DNA from: Bacillus manliponensis
GTDB taxonomy: Bacteria > Bacillota > Bacilli > Bacillales > Bacillaceae_G
NCBI RefSeq assembly: GCF_000712595.1
Contig: NZ_JOTN01000007.1
Location: forward strand, 1 to 64,000
Direction: 5' to 3'
Length of the DNA stretch: 64,000 nt
The notes beneath the pieces are model-generated. The model did no database searches. It saw nothing but the letters and a program-made list of their open reading frames with translations, and was not told the DNA's origin. Of this stretch, positions 28,204 to 38,473 are shown piece by piece (position 1 is the first letter of the stretch; each line of letters opens with the position of its first letter). A program made the translations under genes and the position numbers.

Positions 28204-28950
28204 TTAAACTGTATTGTAGTGAGTTTGTTTAAATTTGTAGGGTGAACATTTTACATGTTTATCAAATACTTTGCTAAAATATGCGGGGTCGGGATATCCA
28301 ACTTCTAATGCGATTTGTGTAATGGATTTGTTTGAGTGCATCAATAATTTTTTTGATTGTTCAATTCGTAAATGTGTTACATACATTGTAAATGTCATGC
28401 CAACAGTTTCTTTAAAATACCTGCTTAAGTATTGAGGGTTTAAATGAGCATGTTCAGCAATTGCACTTAATGTTAGTGGTTGATTATAGTTATTGTGAAT
28501 GTAATTTAAAATAGAATGAATAGCTTCTTTTGACGATGTTGCTCGTTTTGATGAAATGCTATCAAGCAATGACACTTGGTTAATTGCTTTTATTGCCTTG
28601 TCGACAGCGCGTTCAATCTGTGCTGGACGAGTAGGTTTTATTAAATAGTTGAGAACACCACTTCTTAAAGCTGCTTGAGCATAAGTGAAATCTTCTACAG
28701 AAGTATTAATGATTATTTTAGATTGTGGTAAAGTCTTTGTGATTTCTCGTTGTAAGTTTAGGTGATTGGTACCAGGAAGTTCGATATCCATTAAAATAAT
28801 ATCAGGTTTAAATTGATGTATGAATTGAATAGCTTCTGTACCATTTTTAGCGTCTTTTCCAATTTTTAGATTTAAAAATTTCCTTTTTAAAATAATCCGT
28901 AATGCCTTCCTCTCCAAGGGATCATCATCAATAATCATAAGTTTACACAT
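28204..28950 (-). CDS. AraC-type two-component response regulator
   Basis: 248 residues from ATG 28950 (MCKLMIIDDDP), with AAAGGAG upstream; longer upstream frame codons overlap the kinase gene. Receiver domain ~1-120: acidic pocket D8-D10, phospho-acceptor D55 in ILMDIELPG, T83/S84 and K105 all present. C-terminal AraC double helix-turn-helix ~145-248 (LSAIAEHAHLNPQYLSRYFKETVG and ITQIALEVGYPDPAYFSKVFDK). It should bind DNA as a dimer and activate a nearby promoter; the divergent aldehyde dehydrogenase gene is the obvious candidate. Encoded 28 nt after the PocR-kinase gene. Confidence 0.9.
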   Translation of the reverse strand: MCKLMIIDDDPLERKALRIILKRKFLNLKIGKDAKNGTEAIQFIHQFKPDIILMDIELPGTNHLNLQREITKTLPQSKIIINTSVEDFTYAQAALRSGVLNYLIKPTRPAQIERAVDKAIKAINQVSLLDSISSKRATSSKEAIHSILNYIHNNYNQPLTLSAIAEHAHLNPQYLSRYFKETVGMTFTMYVTHLRIEQSKKLLMHSNKSITQIALEVGYPDPAYFSKVFDKHVKCSPYKFKQTHYNTV

Positions 28951-28978
28951 AAAAACATCTCCTTTAAAATAATTTCCT

Positions 28979-30190
28979 TTAGCAAATGCGTGGAATAGAG
29001 ATTGAGACTGTTGTGCCGAGATGAAGATTTCTTTCAATTGTTAAGCCAAAGTTTTTTCCGAATTTTTGCTGTAGGTTTCGATTTATACTATATAGACTAC
29101 TAGGGAAAAAGGAAGAAGCTGAATAGCTTGTTTCCAGCAATAAAGGTATAATGTGCTGATCGATTCCTTTTCCATTGTCTGAAATTTTTATAATAATAGT
29201 ACTTTTTTCTCCAAGTGAACCTGATATAGTGATTTTTCCGCCAGATTTTTTATGTTTTAATCCGTGCTGTAAGCAATTTTCTACAATGGGTAATAAAATA
29301 TTTATAGGTATTTTATAGGGTAGTATAGTGTTATCTATTTGTATCTCATAATGTATTCGTTCACCATATCTTAGCATTTCGATATCTAAGTACTTTTTAA
29401 TATTATCAACTTCATCTCCGAACCTTTGTAACTGTTCTTCGTTGTTTGTATAGGATCGAAGCCATTCTGTTAAAGTGAAAATAAGTTCTTCTGTTCTCGG
29501 TGCGTCTTCAATAAGTGCAAGTCGAGCAGCGGTATTTAATGTTGTGAACAGGAACTTTGGATTCGTCTTTGGGAGAAAATTTGTTTTCTCGATTGTTTTT
29601 TTTTCATATTCTAATAACATTCTTTCACGCTTTTCTTGTTGTAATCCATATTTTGTAATATTTAATTCAATCATTTGACTAATATGTTGTGCGATATGCT
29701 TTGTAAACCCAGCTATGTGTTCAAGTTGTAAATTATCTATGACTGGTATACCTTGGGATTTTGTTTGCAGTTCTTGATAATCTATATCGAAGTGAACGGA
29801 CAATGATTGTAAAGTAATTGAATAATCTTGCTTCTTTTTACAAAGTAGCACTTGTCCGATAATTACAGCCCCAATATACATATCACTTACATATATAGGT
29901 GCAGCACAATTAGTTAAGCCGTTTGGATCTATATAAGTGAGTGTTTTCTTTTCTTGCATCGCTTGAAATGCTATTTTAGAATCGAAGTTTCGGTATGAGT
30001 TATTCCCTGCGTCTAATGTGTATAGTAGTTTAGAAAAAGGGATAAGTGCATCCTTAGTACGAATGGAATTTCCTTGAATATTAATAATACGAATAGGTAA
30101 TTTGATACATTCACTGAATTGTTTGAGTGTCTGTTCAAGTTGTTCATGATTGATCATATCATTAAGTTGAGCATTTTGCAGTATAGTCAT
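28979..30190 (-). CDS. PocR-domain LytS/YehU-type sensor kinase with degenerate phospho-acceptor site
   Basis: 403 residues, cytoplasmic (no membrane helix). Residues ~10-175 form a PocR ligand-binding domain (GLTNCAAPIYVSDMYIGAVIIGQ). Residues ~185-265 are the His_kinase (PF06580-like) dimerisation region and ~285-400 the HATPase domain with N-box PIVENCLQHG (N305), G1 ISDNGKGID and G2 GTTVSISIP. The usual NPHFLFNTLN phospho-acceptor motif reads NPKFLFTTLN: Lys212 (codon 29555-29557) replaces the catalytic His. The ATP site looks intact, so it may signal without canonical autophosphorylation or act as a phosphatase. AGGAGG precedes the ATG. PocR domains elsewhere sense small diols, amines or their metabolites. 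Confidence 0.88.
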   Translation of the reverse strand: MTILQNAQLNDMINHEQLEQTLKQFSECIKLPIRIINIQGNSIRTKDALIPFSKLLYTLDAGNNSYRNFDSKIAFQAMQEKKTLTYIDPNGLTNCAAPIYVSDMYIGAVIIGQVLLCKKKQDYSITLQSLSVHFDIDYQELQTKSQGIPVIDNLQLEHIAGFTKHIAQHISQMIELNITKYGLQQEKRERMLLEYEKKTIEKTNFLPKTNPKFLFTTLNTAARLALIEDAPRTEELIFTLTEWLRSYTNNEEQLQRFGDEVDNIKKYLDIEMLRYGERIHYEIQIDNTILPYKIPINILLPIVENCLQHGLKHKKSGGKITISGSLGEKSTIIIKISDNGKGIDQHIIPLLLETSYSASSFFPSSLYSINRNLQQKFGKNFGLTIERNLHLGTTVSISIPRIC

Positions 30191-30378
30191 GCTTATTCCT
30201 CCTTTATTTTAATAATAATATTTATATATAAAAAAATACAAATAAATAAAGTATAAAAAGTACAAAAACATATCAAATTTTTCATAAAATCCGTAAAAAA
30301 AATATTTTATTATGGAGGTGTCAATAAGAGATTTTACTTAATAGAAGAAATGAGTATATAGGGTGGATTATTATTCCT
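30191..30378. other. AT-rich divergent intergenic region
   Basis: Nearly 190 bp of very A/T-rich DNA between the divergent kinase and aldehyde dehydrogenase genes. It must contain both promoters, and probably the response-regulator operator, but I cannot single out convincing -35/-10 pairs or a repeated operator in it. Confidence 0.4.
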
Positions 30379-30521
30379 ATAAAGTGAAATTTCACTCGTA
30401 GGGGTGTTATTCCCTACGGAGTGTTAGATGAATGAATCAGGCTATAATACTCCTACCTAAACTTTTTCAATACTCCAAAGTTTTGAGGTAGGAGTATTAT
30501 AGCCCGTTGATACGGGATAAA
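30379..30521 (-). repeat. bcr1-type element in reverse orientation, in the aldehyde dehydrogenase leader
   Basis: Reverse complement reads TTTATCCCGTATCAACGGGC, then hairpin arms with CCTACCTCAAAACTTT, then AACACTCCGTAGGG and GAAATTTCACTTTAT, in the order of the forward copies. ATAAA flanks both ends (30379-30383, 30517-30521), the reverse complement of TTTAT. The main stem GGCTATAATACTCCTACCT (30440-30458) with AGGTAGGAGTATTATAGCC (30486-30504) is 19 bp and perfect. The element ends 4 bp before the AAGGAGG ribosome site of the dehydrogenase. Confidence 0.82.
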
Positions 30522-30539
30522 ATTAAGGAGGAATATAAA

Positions 30540-31913
30540 ATGGCATTAGCATTTAAAGATTTACAATCTATTGAACAAGTACGAGGACTTATTGTAAAAG
30601 CAAAGCAAGCTCAAAAGATTTTTGCAAACTTTACACAAGAGCAAATTGATCAAGTTATTAGTACTATGGCGCTTAGTGCACAAAAAGAAGTTGAAAAATT
30701 AGCGAAATTAGCAAGTGAAGAAACCGGTTTTGGAAATTACTCAGATAAAGTGATAAAAAATAAATTTGCAAGTGAAGTAGTGTATGAACATATAAAAGAT
30801 ATAAAGACAGTTGGTATTCTTAAGGAAGATATAGAAAAACAAGTAATGGAAGTGGCTGTCCCTTTAGGAGTTATTTCTGCTTTAATTCCGTCAACAAACC
30901 CAACATCTACTGTTATTTATAAGGCATTAATAGCATTAAAAGCAGGGAATGCTATTATTTTCTCACCGCACCCAATGGCTGCAAAGTCAATTATTGAAGC
31001 GGTAAGTATTATGAAAAAAGCAGCGATTCAAGCTGGAGCACCGGAAGGTATTATCGGCTGTATTACAATTCCTACGAAGGAAGCAACTGATGAATTAATG
31101 TCTCATCATGATGTTGCGTTAACATTAGCTACAGGTGGAGAAGCGATGGTGAGAGCAGCTTACAGTTCAGGGACACCAGCGATTGGAGTAGGTCCTGGAA
31201 ATGCTCCAGCATTTATTGAAAAATCAGCTGATATTCCATTAGCGGTTAAGCGTATTATAGATAGTAAAACATTTGATAATGGTGTCATTTGTGCATCAGA
31301 GCAAGCTGTAGTTGTAGAAGAAGAGTTAAAAGAAGCGATTGTAGAAGAGTTTAAAAAGCAAGGAGCTTATTTCTTAAGTAAAGAAGAATCAGAGAAGCTA
31401 TCACACTTTATTTTAAGAGACAACGGAACAATGAACCCAGCAATTGTTGGGAAATCCCCACAAGTTGTCGCGAATTTAGTCGGCTTATCTATTCCAATTA
31501 GAACACGAGTATTAATTTCTGAACAGACGACGGTAGGAAAGCATAATCCGTATTCAAGAGAGAAGTTAACACCAATTTTAGCTTTTTATACAGAAAAAAC
31601 GTTAGAGGAAGCACTTGCAAGATGTACCGAATTATTAATGAATGAAGGAAAAGGTCATACGTTTGTTCTTCATTCTAATAATGAAGACATTATAAAGAGA
31701 TGTGCATTAACACAACCTGTTTCACGCATGGTTGTCAATTCACCTGGTGCTCTAGGAGGGATTGGTGCTTCTACAAATCTTATTCCAGCATTAACATTAG
31801 GGTGTGGTGCGATTGGTGGTGGATCTACTTCGGATAATATTGGTCCATTACACTTAATGAATATTCGGGCGATTGCACGTGGAGTTGTTGAATTAGAAGA
31901 TAGTAAAGAATAG
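30540..31913 (+). CDS. CoA-acylating aldehyde dehydrogenase (EutE/PduP-like)
   Basis: 457 residues from ATG 30540, fixed by AAGGAGG (30525-30531). It converts an aldehyde plus CoA and NAD+ to an acyl-CoA, or the reverse. The catalytic Cys lies in FDNGVICASEQAVV (~255), with cofactor loop LATGGEAMVRAAYSSGTPAIGVGPGNAP before it and the C-terminal SDNIGPLHLMNI motif. The sequence resembles the N-terminal half of AdhE but is a complete stand-alone enzyme, with no alcohol dehydrogenase domain or microcompartment-targeting peptide seen. Substrate unknown (acetaldehyde, propionaldehyde or a related aldehyde). Divergent from a PocR-kinase/AraC regulator pair that likely controls it. Confidence 0.88.
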   Translation: MALAFKDLQSIEQVRGLIVKAKQAQKIFANFTQEQIDQVISTMALSAQKEVEKLAKLASEETGFGNYSDKVIKNKFASEVVYEHIKDIKTVGILKEDIEKQVMEVAVPLGVISALIPSTNPTSTVIYKALIALKAGNAIIFSPHPMAAKSIIEAVSIMKKAAIQAGAPEGIIGCITIPTKEATDELMSHHDVALTLATGGEAMVRAAYSSGTPAIGVGPGNAPAFIEKSADIPLAVKRIIDSKTFDNGVICASEQAVVVEEELKEAIVEEFKKQGAYFLSKEESEKLSHFILRDNGTMNPAIVGKSPQVVANLVGLSIPIRTRVLISEQTTVGKHNPYSREKLTPILAFYTEKTLEEALARCTELLMNEGKGHTFVLHSNNEDIIKRCALTQPVSRMVVNSPGALGGIGASTNLIPALTLGCGAIGGGSTSDNIGPLHLMNIRAIARGVVELEDSKE

Positions 31914-31928
31914 TATTGTATGGGAAAG

Positions 31929-31957
31929 GACAGCCTTGTTATAGGTTGTCTTTTTTT
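31929..31957 (+). terminator. Aldehyde dehydrogenase terminator
   Basis: GACAGCCT (31929-31936) pairs with AGGTTGTC (31943-31950), followed by seven T. The T-run merges with the TTTAT edge of the next bcr1-type copy. Confidence 0.82.
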
Positions 31958-32112
31958 ATCCCGCATTAACGTGCTGTAATACTCCCACCTCAAAACTTGA
32001 GGAGTGCGAAGAAGTTTAGGTGGGGGATAACACAGCACGTAAAAGCCCGATTGGTCGGGCTAATAATCAGTGGGGATGGAGAAGCCCCCCACTGATTAAA
32101 GTTTCACTTTAT
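31955..32112 (+). repeat. bcr1-type element, intact
   Basis: 158 bp with TTTAT at both ends (31955-31959, 32108-32112). Contains the left hairpin (CTCCCACCTCAAAACTT and AAGTTTAGGTGGGGG), outer arms ACGTGCTGT and ACAGCACGT, the GTAAAAGCCCGATTGG linker, and the right hairpin CAGTGGGG / CCCCACTG. Lies at the end of the aldehyde dehydrogenase terminator. Confidence 0.92.
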
Positions 32113-32286
32113 GTTTACTTTATGAACTGAAAATAGCTGCATTTCAATAGATAAAGAATTTGCTGTTTTTGAATGATGGATTTAGAATTCTTTTTTTATC
32201 CATCTTCATCTTAGTACATACTCTAATTTATAATCTTTGGATTGTTTTTTCGTATGTGGATTGAAATTCCTTCTAATATTATATTA
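32113..32286. other. Intergenic stretch before cymR
   Basis: AT-rich DNA between the bcr1 copy and the cymR promoter. It includes the inverted pair GATGGAT (near 32175) and ATCCATC (near 32201) around a T-run; otherwise I see nothing that looks like a gene or RNA. Confidence 0.4.
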
Positions 32287-32295
32287 TGCTATAAT
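32287..32295 (+). promoter_or_regulatory. Extended -10 promoter of cymR
   Basis: TGCTATAAT: extended TG plus a perfect TATAAT (32290-32295). No good -35 at 17 bp, as is usual with extended -10 promoters. Confidence 0.6.
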
Positions 32296-32379
32296 TTCAT
32301 CAGGATTTATATCGTATTCTTTTTAGAAAGTTAGTATGAAATAAGAGAAGTGAAAAATTTGAAAAGAGGTGCCTAATAG

Positions 32380-32796
32380 ATGAAAATTTCGACGAAAGGC
32401 CGTTACGGTTTAACAATTATGATCGACCTTGCAAAAAAATTTGGAGAGGGCCCAATTTCATTAAAATCAATTGCTCAAGCACATGATTTATCTGAGCATT
32501 ATTTGGAACAATTAATTTCTCCGCTTCGTAATGCCCGCCTTGTAAAAAGTACGCGTGGTGCTTACGGTGGTTACGTATTATCTGATCAACCAGCAAACAT
32601 TACAGCTGGTGATGTGATTCGTGTATTAGAAGGTCCAATTAATGTTGTAGAAATGTTAGATGAAGAAGAACCAGCGCAGCGTCAATTATGGATTCGTGTA
32701 CGCGATGCGGTTCAAGAAGTATTAGATAGCACAACACTAGAGGATTTAGTGCGTTATGAAGAAGAAAATCACGGCGGTTATATGTTTTACATTTAA
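32380..32796 (+). CDS. cymR: Cysteine metabolism repressor CymR (Rrf2 family)
   Basis: 138 residues with N-terminal winged helix (MKISTKGRYGLTIMIDLA, then LKSIAQAHDLSEHYLEQLISPLRNARLVKSTRGAYGGYVL). There is no cysteine at all, so it cannot bind an iron-sulfur cluster like IscR/NsrR. CymR with CysK represses cystine uptake and methionine-to-cysteine genes when cysteine is plentiful. Its expected targets yrrT-mtnN-mccA-mccB lie 21-25 kb downstream in this window. Followed by the cysteine desulfurase and mnmA genes as in B. subtilis. Confidence 0.93.
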   Translation: MKISTKGRYGLTIMIDLAKKFGEGPISLKSIAQAHDLSEHYLEQLISPLRNARLVKSTRGAYGGYVLSDQPANITAGDVIRVLEGPINVVEMLDEEEPAQRQLWIRVRDAVQEVLDSTTLEDLVRYEEENHGGYMFYI

Positions 32797-32831
32797 TTCC
32801 GTGTGTAACGATTTGGAAAGAAGGAGATTAC

Positions 32832-35109
<2,278 letters not shown>

Positions 35110-35116
35110 CATAGAA

Positions 35117-35154
35117 AGAACCTCTGTCTTGTATGAGTCAGAGGTTTCTTTTTT
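35117..35154 (+). terminator. mnmA terminator
   Basis: AAGAACCTCTG (35117-35127) pairs with CAGAGGTTTCTT (35139-35150), then T-run. Confidence 0.88.
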
Positions 35155-35221
35155 GCATAGCGAATTTTTGTTCGCGGTAGAAACATAATCTTTGTTATAA
35201 TTTTGTGTAGAGGTGATTACT

Positions 35222-35878
35222 ATGTCAAACAAGCTTGAAACAGGCATTCAATATATGCAAGAAGGAAAATGGGAAGAAGCTGCAAAAAGTTTTACAGAGG
35301 CAATTGAAGAAAATCCAAAAGACGCACTTGGCTATGTAAACTTTGCAAATTTATTAGACGTATTAGGAGATAGTGAGCGTGCAATTGTTTTTTATAAACG
35401 CGCAATCGAGCTCGATGAAAAATCGGCAGCGGCTTATTACGGTTTAGGTAACGTCTATTATCAAGAAGAGAAATTCCAAGAAGCGAAAGAAGCATTCGAA
35501 AGCGCAATGCAAGCTGGCTTACAAACAGCAGACGGTGCATTTATGCTTGGTATTACATATGTGCAGCTTGGTAACGATCGCTTAGCACTTGCATTTTTAC
35601 AACGAGCAGCTGAGCTAAATAGCGATGATGTAGAAGCGGTATTCCAATGTGGATTATGTCTTGCACGATTGGAACATATTGCGGAAGCAAAACCTTACTT
35701 TGAAAAGGTGCTTCAGCTTGATGAACAGTATGCGGATGCGTATTACAATTTAGGTGTTGCGTATGTATTTGAAGAAAATAATGAAAAAGCGCTTGAATTC
35801 TTTAGAAAAGCGACTGAAATTCAGCCGGATCATTTCTTAGCGGGAAACGGTATTCGTTTATTAGAGCAAGAAGGATAA
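35222..35878 (+). CDS. Tetratricopeptide repeat protein (YrrB-like)
   Basis: 218 residues from ATG 35222 (AGAGGTGAT upstream; GTG 35213 lies in that site). Six consecutive ~34-residue TPR units fill the protein, e.g. ALGYVNFANLLDVLGDSERAIVFYKRAIELD and ADAYYNLGVAYVFEENNEKALEFFRKATEIQPD. No signal peptide or membrane helix; a cytoplasmic scaffold. B. subtilis YrrB at the same place has an open-cylinder TPR structure and no settled function. Confidence 0.88.
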   Translation: MSNKLETGIQYMQEGKWEEAAKSFTEAIEENPKDALGYVNFANLLDVLGDSERAIVFYKRAIELDEKSAAAYYGLGNVYYQEEKFQEAKEAFESAMQAGLQTADGAFMLGITYVQLGNDRLALAFLQRAAELNSDDVEAVFQCGLCLARLEHIAEAKPYFEKVLQLDEQYADAYYNLGVAYVFEENNEKALEFFRKATEIQPDHFLAGNGIRLLEQEG

Positions 35879-35966
35879 TAAGTATTAGCGGTCGGTTAGC
35901 TCTCATCTTATAAGGTGGGGGTACTACTGCTCGTTAAAGTGAAATGAGCCGGAAAGGAGAGGCCAT

Positions 35967-38309
35967 ATGGAAAACCAAGACGCAATGGATTTGTTTGAGG
36001 AAGAGCAAAAATTTATAAAAGCGCAAGTTCTTCATACCATTTTCCACAACGAAGAAAACCTCTATTCCGTTGTCAGTATGAAAATTATTGAAACGAATGA
36101 AACGCACGATGAGAAAAAAGTGATGATTACTGGTCATTTTCCGCGCATGCATGAAGATGAAGTGTTCACATTAACAGGGCACTTTAAAGAACATCCAAAG
36201 TACGGAAAACAGTATCATGTTGAAACGTTTAAAAAAGAATTGCCACAAACGAAAAAAGGGATGATTCAATATTTAGCGAGTGATTTGTTTAAAGGTATTG
36301 GAAAACGAACAGCTGAAAAAATTGTGGAACATCTCGGGGAACATGCGATTACAAAAATTATGGATGACCCATCTGCATTAGAGGGGATTGTAAATAAACA
36401 AAAAGCACAAGAAATTTATGACACAGTTCTTGAACATCAAGGCCTTGAAAAGGTGATGAGCTTTTTAAGTGGTTATGGTTTTGGAACAAAGCTATCAATT
36501 AAAATTTATCAACAGTATAAAGAAATGACGCTCGAAGTGATTCGTAATAATCCGTATCAGCTTATTGAAGAAGTAGATGGAATTGGTTTTGGGCGAGCGG
36601 ATGATATTGGACGAGCGCTTGGTATTTCTGGTAATCATATGGACCGTGTTCGTGCTGGTTGTTTTTATACACTGGAGCACGTGTCATTGCAAGAAGGACA
36701 TGTGTACATGGATAAAGAGCAATTGGTAAGAGAGACATTGGAGCTATTAAATAATCAGGATGTCGCTGTAACAGAAGATGATGTGCTTACTTGTACGGAT
36801 GTAATGCAAAGTGAAGGGAAATTGATTGTAGAAGAGGAGCGCATTTACTTAGCTTCTTTGTATTACTCAGAAAAAGGGATTGTAAAATCGGTGAACCGTT
36901 TAATGGCACAAGAGGAACCGTCTTCATTTCCCGAGGCTGAAATTTTATTAACACTTGGGAAAATTGAAGAACAACTTGGTGTGCAGTACGCCCCTCTTCA
37001 GCAAGACGGGATTCAAATTGCACTTCACAATCCAATGATGATTTTAACAGGGGGGCCTGGAACGGGGAAAACAACTGTTATTAAAGGGATTGTAGAAATG
37101 TATGCAGCTCTTCACGGTTTATCATTAAGTCCGAAAGATTATAGTGATGATAATCCGTTTCCGATTTTATTAACAGCACCAACTGGACGAGCAGCAAAGC
37201 GAATGAGTGAGTCGACTGGGCTGCCAGCTTGTACGATTCATCGTCTACTTGGCTGGACACCAGAAGGAGCATTCCAGCGAAATGAGGAAGACCCTGTACA
37301 AGGGAAATTGCTTATCATTGATGAGTTTTCCATGGTTGATACGTGGCTTGCGAATCAGCTCTTTAAATCATTACCTTCAACGATGCAAGTTATTATCGTT
37401 GGAGATGAAGATCAATTGCCATCAGTTGGCCCAGGACAAGTATTAAAAGATTTATTAGAATCTAAAGCGATTCCAACAGTGAAGTTAACAGAAATTTACC
37501 GGCAAGCAGAAGGATCTTCTGTTATTCAGCTCGCCCATGCGATTAAAAACGGGGGACTACCGCCAGATGTAACGCAAAATAAAACGGATCGCTCCTTTAT
37601 TGCCTGTACAGGCGCACAAATTGTTGATGTTGTGAAGAAAGTTTGTGAAAATGCGCAGTCAAAAGGGTTCAGTGCCCGTGATGTACAAGTGCTGGCACCG
37701 ATGTATAAAGGACCAGCTGGAATTAATACGTTAAACGAAGCGCTACAAGAAGTGTTTAATCCGAAGAAGGAGAAAAGCCGAGAAATTGCCTATGGAGAAG
37801 TTGTATACCGAACGGGTGATAAAGTACTTCAGCTCGTGAATCAGCCAGAAAGCCAAGTGTTTAACGGTGATATTGGCGAGATTGTTTCAATTTTTTATGC
37901 AAAAGAAAATGTTGAGAAGCAAGATATGGTTATCGTCTCATTTGACGGCATTGAAGTAACATACACAAAGCAAGATTTAGGTCAAATTACACATGCGTAT
38001 TGTTGTTCCATTCATAAGTCGCAAGGAAGTGAATTTCCGATTGTGATTATGCCTGTTGTCAAAAGTTATTATAGAATGCTGCGTCGTAATTTATTGTATA
38101 CAGGGATCACTCGAAGTAAAAAGTTTTTAATTATTTGCGGGGAAGAATCGGCGTTTCAGTCCGGCGTGAATCGTCTTGATGATGCAATGCGCCAAACGAC
38201 GCTTTGCCAAAGGCTACAAGGGAAAGAAGAAGCGCAGGAACCGATTTTTGTAGAAGTGAACGGACAGGAAATGGATGTGGAAAACATTTCACCGTATGAT
38301 TTCATGTAG
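35967..38309 (+). CDS. recD2: RecD2-type DNA helicase
   Basis: 780 residues, SF1B helicase without RecBC partners. N-terminal OB and helix-hairpin-helix region ~1-180 (GIGKRTAEKIVEHLG), Walker A GGPGTGKTTV (~354), DEFSMVD (motif II), GDEDQLPSVGPG (motif III), C-terminal UvrD-like part with HAYCCSIHKSQGSEFP and YTGITRSKK. It unwinds 5'-3' and limits RecA action at replication forks in B. subtilis (YrrC). AAAGGAG precedes ATG. Confidence 0.96.
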   Translation: MENQDAMDLFEEEQKFIKAQVLHTIFHNEENLYSVVSMKIIETNETHDEKKVMITGHFPRMHEDEVFTLTGHFKEHPKYGKQYHVETFKKELPQTKKGMIQYLASDLFKGIGKRTAEKIVEHLGEHAITKIMDDPSALEGIVNKQKAQEIYDTVLEHQGLEKVMSFLSGYGFGTKLSIKIYQQYKEMTLEVIRNNPYQLIEEVDGIGFGRADDIGRALGISGNHMDRVRAGCFYTLEHVSLQEGHVYMDKEQLVRETLELLNNQDVAVTEDDVLTCTDVMQSEGKLIVEEERIYLASLYYSEKGIVKSVNRLMAQEEPSSFPEAEILLTLGKIEEQLGVQYAPLQQDGIQIALHNPMMILTGGPGTGKTTVIKGIVEMYAALHGLSLSPKDYSDDNPFPILLTAPTGRAAKRMSESTGLPACTIHRLLGWTPEGAFQRNEEDPVQGKLLIIDEFSMVDTWLANQLFKSLPSTMQVIIVGDEDQLPSVGPGQVLKDLLESKAIPTVKLTEIYRQAEGSSVIQLAHAIKNGGLPPDVTQNKTDRSFIACTGAQIVDVVKKVCENAQSKGFSARDVQVLAPMYKGPAGINTLNEALQEVFNPKKEKSREIAYGEVVYRTGDKVLQLVNQPESQVFNGDIGEIVSIFYAKENVEKQDMVIVSFDGIEVTYTKQDLGQITHAYCCSIHKSQGSEFPIVIMPVVKSYYRMLRRNLLYTGITRSKKFLIICGEESAFQSGVNRLDDAMRQTTLCQRLQGKEEAQEPIFVEVNGQEMDVENISPYDFM

Positions 38310-38361
38310 CAGGGCGAAATTATATAGTGAACCTTCCATTCATGACTACTCATACATGATT

Positions 38362-38396
38362 GTACACGGCTGCTCATTATAGGAGGAGCCGCGTAC
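38362..38396 (+). promoter_or_regulatory. Hairpin covering a strong ribosome site after recD2
   Basis: GTACACGGCTGCTC (38362-38375) pairs at 12 of 14 positions with GAGGAGCCGCGTAC (38383-38396). The right arm contains GGAGGAG, the ribosome site of the 13-codon leader ORF that follows. No T-run, so it is not a normal terminator. Confidence 0.45.
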
Positions 38397-38438
38397 ATGT
38401 TATGTATAAACATATGCAGTTTGGACATAATGGCGTAA
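38397..38438 (+). CDS. Possible 13-residue leader peptide upstream of the yrzR-like gene
   Basis: ATG 38397 lies 9 nt after GGAGGAG (38382-38388) and the frame MLCINICSLDIMA ends at TAA 38438. The frame covers CAGTTTGGACA (38417-38427), whose exact complement TGTCCAAACTG (38483-38493) falls in the first codons of the next gene. Translation of the leader would disrupt that pairing. Existence as a real peptide is unproven. Confidence 0.3.
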   Translation: MLCINICSLDIMA

Positions 38439-38473
38439 TAGAATACGGGAGATTGTAAGGAGATGAACGCTAT

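Noticed and set aside
30540-31913. Broken bifunctional AdhE
   Set aside because: The protein ends naturally after the family's C-terminal motif and a terminator follows at once; no alcohol dehydrogenase remnant was seen downstream, so it is a stand-alone enzyme.
31955-32112. Repeats read as a CRISPR array or insertion sequence
   Set aside because: Copies are kilobases apart, have no spacers, and no transposase is encoded; TTTAT-flanked hairpin elements of the bcr1 type explain them.
35880-35950. Possible further bcr1 remnant between the TPR gene and recD2
   Set aside because: Only short stretches (AGGTGGGGG, GTTAAAGTGAAA) look alike and in the wrong arrangement; too weak to call.
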